DNA of 64,000 nt from Armillaria gallica (lineage: Eukaryota > Basidiomycota > Agaricomycetes > Agaricales > Physalacriaceae): positions 1,860,001 through 1,924,000 of the forward strand of contig JBANDB010000006.1 of the NCBI GenBank assembly GCA_037576215.1, in the 5' to 3' direction. Every line of letters begins with the position of its first letter. The stretch's first letter is position 1. Below are positions 45,061 to 61,079 of this stretch, piece by piece. A program made the position numbers and the translations under genes. The notes under the pieces were generated by a model. The model was not told the DNA's origin and searched no databases. It saw nothing but the letters and a program-made list of their open reading frames with translations.

Positions 45061-45146
45061 AGAAGCCCACTTTACTGAATCACTCCCCCAAGTCACTCCG
45101 CCGCAGCTCTAGTTCCTTGAACAAAAAGTCCTCGAGTCACTAAAAT

Positions 45147-46283
45147 ATGCAGTTCACGTACTTCATCTCCCTCGCCGTCCTCTCTGCCAGCCTTTTGGTC
45201 GGACAGGGTGCAGCGCTACCAACGTCAAGCGCTACTTCTAACGTTTGCAATCTCGTGCCATACCGGTTGCTTCTGCTCATATTTTTTTCTCGCTGCAGGC
45301 TTGCGTCTTGTCTCCTGATGTCACCCGAAGTGAGCATCCTTCATGTACCAACTTAAATGTGCTGAATCCTTGTGAATTCCAGCTGATTACGTCGCCAACC
45401 CTGTGTGACAGTCCGATTCACCCTTCAAGCGCAGCTACTAACATAACTATTCAGCCTGTGCGTCAAGATGTAACTGATGGACAGCTGTATGCCTTTTCTT
45501 TTAAAAATCAATGGCTTTCCTGACCACAATTGAAGTGGAATCGCATTCACGCTCGATATCACCGTTATGGATGTGACTACATGCAAGCCCTTCTCCAACG
45601 CAATGGTTGAACTCTGGTCTGGTGAGGTGGTTGTTCAAGCGCGCCCTCGGATCCAGTCTGACCGACTTTTTGAAATTGCAGCTAACGCCGTGGGAGAATA
45701 CGGTGATTTCCTTCGTGGAGCCTTCACTACGGCATCGAACGGCGTCGCTGAATTCCAGGTGCGCCCCTCAAGGCCGCGATCATGCTAGCACTCATGCACT
45801 CGTCGTGTAGACTATCTTCCCTGGATTTACTTCAGATGGTGCCAATCATATGAATATTGCCGTCCACCAGACTTCAGACATCTCTTCGCCCATTATTCAC
45901 ACTGGAGAGTTGTTTTTCACTGACCCCTGGACTAACATCATTGCCATGTCGACTACTTACAACGAGAACACCAACACTCGCATTATGGACGCTCAGGACC
46001 CGGACTATGCCACGGCTAACAGCAATGGAAACAATGCCATTATCAGGTGTGTACCACCCGCAAAGGTGTCGCTAGAACGTACTGACAGTCGCTCTCTAGC
46101 GTGACGTCCATCCAAGATGACTGGCCCACAGGTGAATATATACTTTGGTATTCGGGTCGGTCCACTCGCTGATTAAGATTATCAATCCACAGGCATTATT
46201 GGAACAATCAGTACGCTTTCCGCTCTGCTCCTGAGACCCATTGCTGACTGACTCTAGCCGTCGGAGTGAACCCGTCCAAGTAG
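45147..46283 (+). CDS. Secreted intradiol ring-cleavage dioxygenase-like protein with degraded iron site
   Basis: The fold belongs to the fungal extracellular intradiol dioxygenases, which open catechol-type rings using Fe(III) bound by two Tyr and two His. Signal peptide: residues 1-23 (FISLAVLSASLLVGQGAALP). Family landmarks: ACVLSPDVT, RQDVTDGQ, GIAFTLDITVMDVTTCKP, ANAVGEYGD, FLRGAF, TIFPGF. Where family members read GHYTGRxxHIH, this gene has GFTSDGANHMN, so one Tyr and one His ligand and the active-site Arg are replaced. Ten exons: 45147-45242, 45299-45329, 45383-45402, 45455-45486, 45536-45621, 45682-45758, 45811-46046, 46100-46131, 46193-46210, 46258-46283, giving 217 residues. The reading frame is intact, so it is probably expressed but not catalytic as a normal dioxygenase. 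Confidence 0.82.
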
Positions 46284-46721
46284 TTTATAATCCAAAATGA
46301 ATTTGTAAAAGTAAATGAATTGAAATTGACGCGACGCGTAACTCACATGGTAGTGACGGCACGGCGCCCACCCGCGATGATGAGTCAGAGGGGTGACGTG
46401 AACAAAAAAAGTGGTCTCATCTGGAATACCCAATTGAGGAATGTCCGTGTGAATACAAATTGAATGGTCCAACGTTCTCGCCACTGCTCTTTCGACCGTC
46501 CATGCATCGTCGTCCCACTGCAAGTCGTGCCATTGCCTGACTTTTATACTGACTGTTCCTTTTCTTGTCTTCGGTCAAGGCCCCCTTTCCTTCCTTCGAT
46601 CGCGACGACGTCCGACCTGTCCTTGACATCCGGACTCCGGAGAGATAATGCTTGATTCTTTTCCTGTTTTCTTATCCTAGTCTATTGGTTCATTTATCTA
46701 TTCGAACGAAACGACAACGAC
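46284..46721. other. Short intergenic region
   Basis: Terminator side of the preceding gene and promoter side of the following one. No ORF or RNA gene supported. Confidence 0.4.
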
Positions 46722-47970
46722 ATGCCTATTATGACCACCTCCCCACCTTCCCGGTCCTTTTTCGTTACTTTCGTCGCCGGCGCACTCAGCTCAATTGGCC
46801 TCGGAGTGGTACGTAGCTACCTCCTTAAACAAAGTTAATCAGCTTCTGACTCGGATTTAGAGCGTAGCTGCTATATGGTTTATATGGCTTGTGCCCATTG
46901 CAAAGCCTGTTGCCCCAGAATTGGCGAAAAAGACCTCGCGTAAAGCTCGCCGACGTTCTGCACCCCCCGCTCTGCCATCTTCTTCACGTCGGCAAGCTTC
47001 TATTCTTCGTTCCCGCAGTCGAGCAGCCCTCAGCTCGGAGCCGTCCACTCCAGACAGTACTGCCACCCGACATGTTTCTTTCTTGGACTCTCAGATCAGG
47101 TCTGGGAACTCTAGACGGTTTTCGGTTCCTACAGAGGAAGTAAAGCATCAGTCCGATGAGAATCTACCATCTCAATGTGACTCCAGTCCTCGGTCATCCT
47201 CATCGACACTCGTTTCCACCCAGGTTCCCATTAAACTTATTCTGACGCTGTCCTCTGGCAGTACAGAAAGCGGAGAGGGCTCAGCAGAGTCTGACTCTTC
47301 AACTCGCCGATCATCCCTCTTGTCGTCTCGCTTGCCAAAGATGAGAAATCCTTTGGGAAGCAAGAAACGAACTAATGAAGCAAGAACTTCACTCGGTACG
47401 TCCACCCACTTACTTTGCTCGACAATCCTCTTGACTTGTAGCATCATAGATTCAATAGAACGTCCTAAACCTATTCGGGCGTCTAGCTTGTCCACTTCAT
47501 GGCAGCGTTGTAGACAACAAACTGCATCAGACATCATTAATACCCCTTCACCTCCCGAATCGGCTGCACGCCCTCCATTTCGCCGCTTGTCAGGCTCGCA
47601 TGTAGTATCTTCGCCAACTTCGTCTGCGGACTTATCACCCACAGCAAATTCATATTTTTCTTTTAAAACATCACGGAAACCATCGAATCCTACACCAGCA
47701 CCGCGTACCCAACCCTATCAGTATCCCTATTTCGCTACCCCTCCTACGGGCGCTAAGATTATTCTTAAAGCGCTACCGCAGTCTGAAGGCGGTAGCACCA
47801 GCAGTTCAAGCAGTGTCGACTTCGCCGCAGTTGCGACGCCGGAGTCCACCCGGAGTATTGAACGTACAGAGGCCAATGCGCAGGCACAAGCCTCCCTTGG
47901 CTACGGGAGACGTCCTACTCCTAAACGTAGGGCGATGAGCGAGAGCTGGACAACCGGCGCGCCCCCGTAG
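46722..47970 (+). CDS. Membrane-anchored Ser-rich protein of unknown function
   Basis: Three exons, 46722-46808, 46861-47395 and 47450-47970, give 380 residues. The first intron interrupts a single N-terminal transmembrane helix (FFVTFVAGALSSIGLGVV joined to SVAAIWFIWLVPIA). A strongly basic segment follows (KKTSRKARRRSAPP, SRRQASILRSRSR), then a long Ser/Thr/Pro-rich disordered region and a basic end GRRPTPKRRAMSESW, a possible phosphorylation site. The topology suggests the tail faces the cytosol. Family not recognised; many basidiomycetes have such short-anchor proteins. The second intron choice (acceptor 47449) avoids an in-frame TAG. Confidence 0.7.
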
Positions 47971-49049
47971 CAAGGTTTTAAAAATTACAAATGCATTATT
48001 TTATAATTTTGTACGTCTTATCTTCTCACTCTTTAGCTGGGCGCTCAAACTTTGTCCTATTTTCAGATTCAGGGCATATCAGTCACCGTCAGGATAGAGC
48101 AGTAACGATTTATAATGCAACGATGTATTTCATAGTCACGTACATACCGAATAATCGATACCAATCATTTGTTCGAGCGAGAGTCAGTCGATAAAACGTG
48201 GATCTTCCTTGAATTACTGATCCTCGATCTTTCGTGATCGTCCGCAGCCGAGAGTGCTTCCGTGCTTGTCTCGGTTAAATCATGCTCACTAAGTACGGCT
48301 TTCACATTCCCGAGTCAGATGGGTGCCGACACGGAGACCCCTCTAGACGCGTTTAACCGGTTATCTGAGACCTGCTCAACGTGTCAAAACACTTATAGCA
48401 GATGTCTTTGCTCACTCAGTACTCAATGTCCACCATGTCCGTAGGCGGCGCCTTTGCCAGAATAGCCCATCCAACTTTAAGGCTTCAGTCACCCTCGACT
48501 GTATCCCTTCCTGGTACTGCCAGGTCCTTAAAGCCGTCCTCGTCACCCACTGCTTCGCATGTATGCTCCCGACCGAGAACGTGAGTACTCGTATTTGATC
48601 CGCTTGGTCAGTAGGTACTGACAACACCACAGTAGCGCCACCTCCCCCTTTATTGAGTGGGATCTAGGGTCTTGGAGAAGCCAAAGTAATGCAGCGGTCA
48701 TGTTGATCGCTGCACATCTCCAATCGCGCGCGCGCTGATTTAGTTTTTCAACTTTTATTCTGGGTTTTATGAAGGTCAGTGATACCCCAGGGCACCTCAT
48801 TTTTTGCAACTGACATAAGCCTTTCAGATCTCGGGTGAAAACACGCAACCGCTATGATCTCTTATACACGTCTCTATAAAATGTATCACGTCTACACATG
48901 TCCGTCATTCGTAGAGTCGAACCAGTCCCATTGCCAGTTGGTGAACGTAATCGATCCACTCGACTGCCATCAACCAAAGGGACTGGCTCGAGTCCACGCC
49001 ATTCGCAATTGGAGCAACCATGCATAATATCACAACCTAAACAGTTTCA
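47971..49049. other. Convergent intergenic region
   Basis: Lies between the 3' ends of the membrane-anchored protein and the DEAH helicase. Only short unsupported frames; no RNA gene recognised. Confidence 0.4.
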
Positions 49050-52000
49050 TTACTCAGTTAGACCATCATGTAATAGCAGTGCAAGCATTGCATCAACGAC
49101 AGGATTGTTAGGTCCCTGTCCCACAATCGTACTTTCCTCAATGCTACACAGTAGTTGCGCGTCAAGGAGACGACTACGATTGATGTTAGTGTGTAACAAC
49201 CCGCAATTGAAGTAACTTGCCGCAAGTGATTAACAAGAATGCCTATTCGTGGCCATCCTTTGAGCTTCACGACACCATCCTTTCCGTCGATGCTTATTCC
49301 ACCTGCAATTTGGTTAACTGACACGGTTCCGCCGAGCAAAAGCATTGCATATAACGGGACCTGTAGTGATTTTTTAGTCAACGAATTGCAGCTTAAAATG
49401 ATCTTTAAAGTACCTCTGTCGCGTCCCTCAAAAAGATCTTACTTGTCTTAACCTTCGTAAAGAATACGACATATTGCGATCTCCATGCCGCAAAATCGAA
49501 AAGAACACTAGCAGGATGTAGAAACACCCTTTCGTTCCTGAGATCATAGATTTTGAACTCCTTGGCTTTGTTTTCTCTCTGAACAGTACCGCCTTGGACT
49601 TTATCGTATTTCCTTGCTGACAGAGGTAAATTGACACGCGCGACTCTGGGCCACAAGCCACCTAAAATGACCGCTTTAAGGAGACTAATGTTTTCGCTGT
49701 TAATATTGATGGATGGCGACGATGATTTGGAGTGCAGCGGGATAAAACCGATAGATATAAGGGATGAAAGAAAATCGTTTCGGAGGTTGGATATTTCGCG
49801 AACAGTGCTCGCCGAGATGAAATTCTAAAGGAAGAATGTATATACCATTAAGAAGTTGGAGAGCACACAACACACGGTTACACACTTCTTCGCAAAATCG
49901 ACGAATTTCGCTGGATGATTTTCTTTCAGCCTGGAGCCGCATACACTCATCATAGGCTTTGAGATCTGTCAGAAGATCACTAGTTCCTTCGCAAAAGCGT
50001 GCCCGGGCCCTGATACAAGGTCAGCTACGCCTTTTCGTGCATTGAATGCTCTAAAACCTACATCGAGGCTTCTTTTCTTTTCTCCAGTGGGCTAACAAAC
50101 AGTGGTTTTGATGATAAACATGCAGCGATAGTGAGTACGGGACCGAGGCACCGAAAGATTGTGCCGAGAACAAGCATCTAAATGGTCGCGTTGGTAAAAA
50201 AAAACATTGTATGAGAACAGACTTACTTTGGCTAGTCGCAAATCTACCGGAAGTAGCGACTAAAAAGGCGTCAAAAAAGGCCAAAGCAGAGAAAGATAAA
50301 CGCACGAGATGTCGTCCAAGTGCTGTCAGCCTTCCTTGTCCATCCACAGCCCCTAGGTTTTCTAATGTTGCCCAAGCTGTATCCATTGAAGAGACGTCAG
50401 GAGGAGAGATGGCCTTGCCTAGGAAATGCTTCAAAAGGGAGATGAGCGTCCCGTGCTTAGTAGACAAGAAAAAGGTACTAACTTTAACATCTTCGTCCTC
50501 CCTTGTTACTTTGACGGCAAGCGAAATATTTTCGAGTGGAACGCGCAATATCTCTGGTACAACGAACTTTCCCATTTTCGATTCGTGCTTCCTGGTGTAC
50601 AGCTTATAGCATATACCTGGCTGGGTTCGACCGGCGCGACCCCTACGCTGCCTTGACTCTGCCAGCGTAACCCATGTCTCCACCAAACGAGAAATACCTG
50701 ACTCTCCATCGTACTGTGTCTGCTTGACCTTTCCCGAGTCCAGAACGTATATCACGTCATCGATAGTGATGGAGGTCTGTGGCAGTAAACGTTCAGTAGG
50801 TCTATACGGTACACTGGCTCGGAGACAACTGACTTCCGCGACATTGGTGGCAGCTATGATTTTCCACTTGGCTGTCTTCACAAATACCCGCCGCTGTTCC
50901 TCGCTTGATAAATTTGCATGGAGAGGCAAAATGTCGGCTGGAGCACTTGACGGCAATACTCCCTCGATCATGTCCATACATTGTCGAATTTCTTGCACAC
51001 CCGGAAGGAAAATGAGGATACCTCCACGGGTCTTTGATGTGGTGATGATGTGCCTCACTACTGCGGCAAGCATCTGGAGATCGCGAATAAGCAAAGAGCG
51101 CTTCTCCTTGGTAGCATCTGACCTTATAATCGATGGTATTCGCCCGAGTGAAATTCTGTAGGGCAGTAACGCATTCGTCACTCAGTCCACTGGATGCATA
51201 CCCAGCACGGAACGCTTCCTGTTCTTCTCGACTCTCCTTTTGCGCCGGCTTGACCGCTGGTGGGCGGTAGTCTATCAATGAAATAACGTCCTCCAAGTAC
51301 CTGAAAATCATTGCATAAGGACGGATAATGTGGATATGGATAAACACTCACAGATCGGTTACTGGATGCGTGAACCCGGGTATGGTCAGCAAGGGTGCGC
51401 CACCAAAGTACCTGATAAAAGTCTCGTGGTTGATAGTAGCAGACATGAGGACGACCTTAAGAGTCTTATTTTCCGTCAAGAGTTCCTTCAATTCTAAAAG
51501 CAAGAAGTCGCCGTCAACTGATCGTTCGTGTACCTAATTATCACGGTTGAGTACGAGTCAAAATGAATTTAATCGTACTGTACCTCATCCACAATAATAT
51601 GCGAAACGTCTTTCAGCTTGTCCCCGGAGCTGAGGCGTCTAAGAACCACACCTGTGGTGCAGAACAAGAGCTTGGTCTCCGGTTTTCTAGTACTTTCACC
51701 ACGAATAGCATATCCTACTGAACCGTCGTCAAGGCGCTCATTAGATACGCGCGATGCTACACCGATCGCAGATATACGCCTAGGCTGGGTAATGACAATA
51801 GATGCGGTTTTTCCGCGGCTAGAGTCGATGAGAGAATCCAAAATGAATTGCGGTACTAGCCAAAGTTAGCTTTTAAGCTGTTGATTGGTTATTCTTAACC
51901 TACATTGCGTAGTCTTTCCACAACCTGAGGGATAGCTGATCAGAGAGTAATAAATAGACGGCAGCTGTGATAGTGACCTGTTTCTCCCACTACGACGACG

Positions 52001-53975
52001 ACGCGATTATCTTCCAGCTTTTTGAGGAACTCATGCTTAGAGGCAAATGCTGGCAGCTTTTGTCGAACAGCCATGATGTCATCATGCTGTGCTTTCTTCG
52101 TCCTCCGCAGATCTTCGTATTCTTCTTTGATTTGCTGGTCCGTCCTGCGGTCCTGAGAATAATGATTACCTCTTCTCCGACCGGTAGCCTGTGTGAGGGA
52201 AACCTCCTCCAGCTCCAAATTCGATACGACTTCTGAGCGCCGCGAGAAGTGCTGGAAAACTGTAGATATGCTGGGTGGCCCGTTGGCCTCTATTTCAGCC
52301 CATTCTCCATCCAGAATTGACAACGCTGTTATGCAGAAGCCTCCACCGGCATCTAACAGCTCATCTGACCGCAAGAGTTGAGATAACATATGAAGACGAA
52401 CATAAGCCGGGACTTTGGAGGACGTCAGGTACATCGGCGTGTAACCTTCAAAAGAGGTGAACTGTAGTCGATTAGCTGAAATGTAGGAAATACCTCGTCG
52501 AGGAAAATCTTTGGCAGAGTATAGAATGTGCAACTGAATCGGTGCAGTGAAGAGAGGTAGGATGAGCTGGTGCTCTTCGACATGGCCACCGAGACCCTCT
52601 ACGTCTTTTAGGTTGATCTCGTATGGTAATAATGAACTACTTTCGTCGAATAAACAAGTAACATCTTCGCCGATAAGTCTCTGGCACAAAGTAGCAACAA
52701 GAAGAACCCAGGAATCTGTCAACCTCGAATCCGAGAGACATTCTCGAACGACGTGAATAGGCCAACCAGCCTCTTTGGTCGCCTTCTCTATGACCCACCG
52801 CGTTTTTAGATTGTCAGTTCCAACATGCACTGAAGTGATAAAAGAGTTGGAGGAGTTGACTTCAGGTAGAAAACGTTCAGGAAGATCGCATTCTGGTACA
52901 TGGAGAACCAGGTACTCAATGCATGCTTCCAGGAAACCTTGAGATGCCAGGAGAGTCGCTGAAATAGCAGAAGGCTCGGAGACAAAATCAACCGCTTTCC
53001 GGGCTTGGATAGGCGTGAATCCCAGATGTTGCAGCTTCTGGGTCCCCGCTTTTATCTCCTCTTCAGGTATATCCTTGGGCACTGCAGCTTGCGCGCCTTC
53101 AGGAAGTGAGGCCCAGCCCTGTCAATTATTGAGCAAGTATTCTCATAACAAGCAAAGCGGCAGACCTGCTTAACAGCGTCCTCGACCTGGTTGCGTAACT
53201 CATTAGACATCTTGACCTCAGGCCAGTTTTGGAAACCAGGAGAAACATTAGAACTACCAGTGTGCGGGTCTGATTTAGGCTCAGGTTCAGCACGTTTCTC
53301 CGCTGCTTTGGCTTGTCGTTGCTCCACCATTTTACGAGCGGCGAACGGATCAGCGTCATACATCCACTTGGAGTGTTCTGGCGTGTTTTTGTGCTCTGCC
53401 GCAAGTTGCATCCAATATGATCGTGGTCCTTCTGGCAATACCAGGTTGAGCTGAATTTTGTTGCAAACCTGCCGAAACGGTTCATAAGAAGACAAAACAT
53501 CGATTAAGCCGTAGTAGACGAACACGGTACAAGGCATATGTGGCACCCCAATGACGAGCTTCCAGGGCGCTCGACATCAGGTATGGGGGATGTGGGGTTA
53601 AGCGAACGGACTCTTTCCCGGAGCTCTTCTTGTTCATTCGACTCAAGATGATGGTGAATGCCCAGTCGGCGCCTACTTGACGCTATCAAAAATGTATGTC
53701 AGCAATTTGTGCCAAGGGGGAACAAACCTTACCGTCTCGACAATGGGCTTCTCCCATCCATTCCTTTGGCATCTGAAATTTGATTGATTTTCAACGCTAA
53801 TTTCCGAACAAATGATTGATGAGGAAGTTCACCTTTCATGAAGCAAACTCAAAGGATACTTTGACCCCGGAGGAAACAGAGCTTTCTCTCGGTCTGTCGA
53901 GTCACTTGGTTTATCTGACTGTTTAGAAGAGTTCCCCGCATTTCCAGACTTTACGATCCCGCTGCGGGGAGGCAT
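49050..53975 (-). CDS. DEAH/RHA-type RNA helicase of the DHX29/DHX57 group (RWD and UBA-like N-terminus)
   Basis: Eighteen exons give 1,347 residues. The N-terminal part has LFPPGSKYPLSLLHERC, PHPPYLMSSALEARHWGATYALYR and a UBA-like LGFTPIQARKA, as in fungal relatives of DHX29/DHX57. Helicase motifs: I GETGCGKTTQ, II DEVHER, III SATIN, VI ESRQRRGRAGR; then winged-helix and OB-type ends (VDLRLAKMLVLGTIF, ESTIVGQG). Exon borders (-): 53975-53833, 53772-53733, 53682-53524, 53468-53166, 53118-51978, 51924-51904, 51855-51584, 51533-51352, 51300-51123, 51073-50834, 50776-50483, 50428-50306, 50259-50227, 50177-50062, 50009-49886, 49824-49414, 49360-49221, 49173-49050. A 21-nt exon holds most of motif I, and the last intron starts GCAAGT. 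Likely acts in translation or RNA metabolism. Confidence 0.9.
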
Positions 53976-54404
53976 AAGTGCGTGAGGGTGCAAAGCTGAA
54001 TGGTGAGTGCACAGCCACTCCACCTAGCCTCATCGACAAACTAATGATGACAACCAAAAGTTTTATCATCCAACAAATAGAATACAAGTACACGACACAT
54101 TCTTCCAATGAACAATTGGACTATACAGGCAAAAATGTATGCGAAACTCATAGGACAACAGGGAAAAAGCGACAGTCACACAGAGACAAACTGCAGGCAG
54201 CAGGACCGAAAAAGCAAGGGCCAGAGGTCTAAGCAGCAGGTTCCCAGTAGTAGAAGCAGTCCATCAACGTTTGAGAGTCTGCAGCGGTTGCGTCCACGAG
54301 GGTTGGCATCGTTCGCATTTTCTTCGTTGGTACTTCTCGAGCCTGAAAGAGTTAGCATGGCAATGACACGTAAATTGCGGTTGCATGCATGCAGGTCTAC
54401 GATG

Positions 54405-54759
54405 TTATCTCTTTTCCTTTTCATCGCCTTTCCCTAGAAAGGACTCGGAGATGATTATCATGAACGAATCCAACGGCGACTGACGTACGGGGTCCTGCAA
54501 CTTGGGTAACCCTTTCACAGTGCTGACCCAGCTCTGTCCAGCTTTTGGTAGCAGCGATAAGAATTCCTCGAATTGGGCTTGCTTCTTCTCCAGATTCTTG
54601 GTGGTAACTTTCACCTTAACGCATCCTACTTATCAGCATTCTGAGTATATAAGAAGCAATTCGCGTACAGGATGCAGATCCCTGGCTTCTGCATCGGCGA
54701 GTTTCTTGATTTCATCTAAAGACATGGGCAAGGGCGCGCTGGCAGGCATGGAGGTCATG
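54405..54759 (-). CDS. Small unknown protein between two RNA helicase genes
   Basis: The minus frame starts MTSMPASAPLPMSLDEIKKL (54759) and has a donor (CATCCT|GTACGC) at about 54670. It resumes VKVTTKNLEKKQAQF near 54616, in phase, and runs to a stop at 54405. The product would be about 100 residues, mostly helical and charged. A good donor at 54488 (CCC|GTACGT) and an acceptor at 54343 offer another 3' end, KKMRTMPTLVDATAADSQ and a stop at 54229. I cannot choose between them. Start codons of this gene and PRP22 are 81 bp apart, so they share one bidirectional promoter. Family not recognised. Confidence 0.5.
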
Positions 54760-54840
54760 GAACAGAAAGAAATGCTTAGCGTGTTGATGTCATTTTCGAC
54801 GCTTACATAACACATCAGCTCTTTCCTTTCTACCATCCGC

Positions 54841-58574
<3,734 letters not shown>

Positions 58575-58838
58575 TATGCTTTATGTATTCTGTTGTATGC
58601 TGTGTAATGATAATTTAGATTTGAGAGGCGAGCATTAATTCAAAGCTTCTAACTAGAGTGAAACGAAGAATAGAGAAACTTAAGAGATACAGTCGATGAT
58701 ATGGGGTATGATACAATACTATATTTTTGAGAGGTAGGTGGAGTCCATGCCCATGGGCATTGGGTAAAATGATACAAGTAAACTGGGGGGAGCGATGAGA
58801 CGTCGCCACGATCAAGCTAATAGTACTTACCGTAGTAT

Positions 58839-59442
58839 TTAACCAACAAATCTGAGCGCATCAGCGCTAATGTAGTACTTTCCAACCTCTCCTGCTTTCG
58901 TAGCCGCGGCTGTGGCGTCGGGAACTAGCAAAAACGTCTGGGAAAAGACGCGACCGTGGCCGTCTATCGTCCTCGCTCCAGTAGTATGTGGGTTGCCAGA
59001 CGGACCGCGTCCATGAACAACATTCCCCGAAACCGTGATAAGAAGCGATGGCGGTGATGTGCCTGTGAAGAATTTGACAGTGAGTTGCCAGACTTCTTCG
59101 AGGCACCAAAATGAAGCCTACCAGGTATGGGGTGACAGTCAAATGATTGCATATCATGCTTCGTTGGAGGCATCTTCGTAATAAGCTCCTTCAGACCATC
59201 TAACCCTTGCTTTGTCGTCCCGTTCCAAGATAAGGACGACGAAGTTCGGTAGAAGCTGGGTAGGTCCGCTACCCGAGTGGAAGAGTCATAGGTGTTGTAA
59301 TAGAGGCGAGTGAAGCTATCTGCTGCACGGGTAGCGATAGCAATACTGCAGAGAGAAGTAGAGTTGAGTCAATGGGAGAATGGGAACGATGAAGGACGCA
59401 CTCGTCGCGGGTAAAGGGAGTTCGAGGGGTGGCGGTGGTCAT
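58839..59442 (-). CDS. NXT1: NTF2-related mRNA export factor (NXT1/p15)
   Basis: NXT1 (p15, the Mtr2 counterpart) pairs with the NXF1/Mex67 receptor to export mRNA through the nuclear pore. The protein (162 residues) has the NTF2-like fold sequence: FTRLYYNTYDSSTRVADLPSFY, SLSWNGTTKQGLDGLKELI, HDMQSFDCHPIPG, PPSLLITVSGNVVHG, FSQTFLLVPDA, and the characteristic end KYYISADALRFVG. Exons: 59442-59402, 59345-59122, 59062-58839. An upstream Met at 59469 is in frame, but the start at 59442 (MTTATPRTPFT) matches family length better. Divergent from the ISC1-like gene; start codons 97 bp apart. Confidence 0.9.
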
Positions 59443-59538
59443 GGTTGCTGAGCAAAGAGGTGAGGTCACAGTGTGACCACATGAAGAGGCGCCGGCGCAC
59501 AGCCTTCGTACACAGCCACATCTTTGCCGCTTCCGTCC

Positions 59539-61079
59539 ATGGTGGAGACCCAGCTTCGAGTTTTGACGCTAAATTGCTGGTCCAGTATTTTTTGTTTTTT
59601 CATCATTGCAAGCTCACTGACATTCAACACGCAGGGGCTTGAAGTATGTCTCCAAGAATCGCCTTGAGCGCATCCGAGCCATTGCCAATGAGCTCAGCAA
59701 TGCCGACTACGACGTTATAACGCTGCAGGAGCTCTGGGTGTTCTCCGACTACGTGCATGTCAGGGAATCTGTATCGAAGCGACTGCCTCACTCCAAATTT
59801 TTCTACAGGTATACTTCTTGTATATGTATATGGACGCGTGCTTATGTCGTGTTCACTAGCGGGGCTCTTGGTTCTGGCCTGGCCATATTCACCCGGTTTC
59901 CTATCATTGCAACCTCAGTACATCCATATTCCTTGAACGGTGCCCCCATAGACGTTATTGCTGGCGACTGGTTCGTTGGCAAGGCTGCCACAAGCGTGGT
60001 CATCTTACATCCGGTCTTGGGCCAGGTTCAGATATTTAATACGCATGTCAGTTAGACTTCTTCTGTTTCTGGAAAGCTCATCCAATTCCGGTGTGGTCTA
60101 GCTTTTCGCAAAGGGAGGAGAAGAGGGACCCGAGCATAACAGAGCCCACAGGCTCGTTAACGCGTGGGAGTTTGCCAAACTTGCACGTCAGGCTGCCGAA
60201 CTCGGACGCTACGTGGTTGCGGTACGGTGGCCGCCGCGTGAATGACCTGTATACTCATATTTTGTTCAGGCAGGCGATTTCAACAGCATTCCGACGACAT
60301 TACCTATGACAATCATTCGAGATCACGCCTCACTGCACGATTCATGGGCTGTGACACACCCCAGCCTTCCGACTTCAAGTATTATACCTCCACCGCATGA
60401 AGCCATTACCAAATTTGGTGTAACTGCCGACTCACCCATGAATTCCTACTCGGCAGGAAAACCTCTCGATCCGTACGCTCGTAAATTCTGGGGCAAGAGA
60501 CTGGATTACATATTCTACCGTCAACCTATACGGCCGTCATCAGTTCCTCAGTTGGAATGTACCGATTGCAAAGTTGTCCTCACTCACAAGGTTCCTGGAA
60601 CCCCACATTCCTTCTCGGATCATTTTGGCCTTGAAGCAACTTTAGAAATTCAACGGGAGGATGCTGTGCCTGTTGATTCTGATTCGCGTGGAGAAAATAA
60701 AGACGTTTCATCTTCATCTGCTCCTGCTGCACCGTTCAGGCATTCAACTGAGCTATCCAACGCGGCAATAACGACCACCATTCAAGCCTTGGGCGCGTGT
60801 TATCACTTTTCGCGCTATCGCGCACGTCGGGAGCTATATGTATTCGGGTTGTGTCTGGTTATTCTCGTCGCCATCGTTATCGGCTCATCATGGCTGCCGC
60901 ATCCCTGGATCAATCCCATATTTTTAGTCTTTACTATCTTCATCGCCTGGTTGGCGACGACAATGCTCTATGAAGGATTCTTGTATGGTCAATGGGAGTG
61001 CAACGCGCTTATGAACGTTGTAGAAGAGCTGGAGATATATAAAAATGGGTTAGAGATAAGACTTGGGGCACAGTCGTAG
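59539..61079 (+). CDS. ISC1: Isc1-type inositol phosphosphingolipid phospholipase C (neutral sphingomyelinase family)
   Basis: Isc1 hydrolyses inositol phosphosphingolipids to ceramide at ER and mitochondrial membranes. The product (443 residues) is an endonuclease/exonuclease/phosphatase-fold enzyme: N-terminal LRVLTLNCWGLKYVSKNR (catalytic Asn), VITLQELWVFSDY (catalytic Glu), SGLAIFTRFPI, FNTHL, AGDFNSIP, and SFSDHFGLEA (final Asp-His). Two C-terminal transmembrane helices (GLCLVILVAIVIGSSWL and IFLVFTIFIAWLATTMLYEGF) are typical of Isc1 and nSMase2-like enzymes. Exons: 59539-59579, 59635-59808, 59860-60046, 60102-60221, 60270-61079. No damage seen. Confidence 0.9.
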
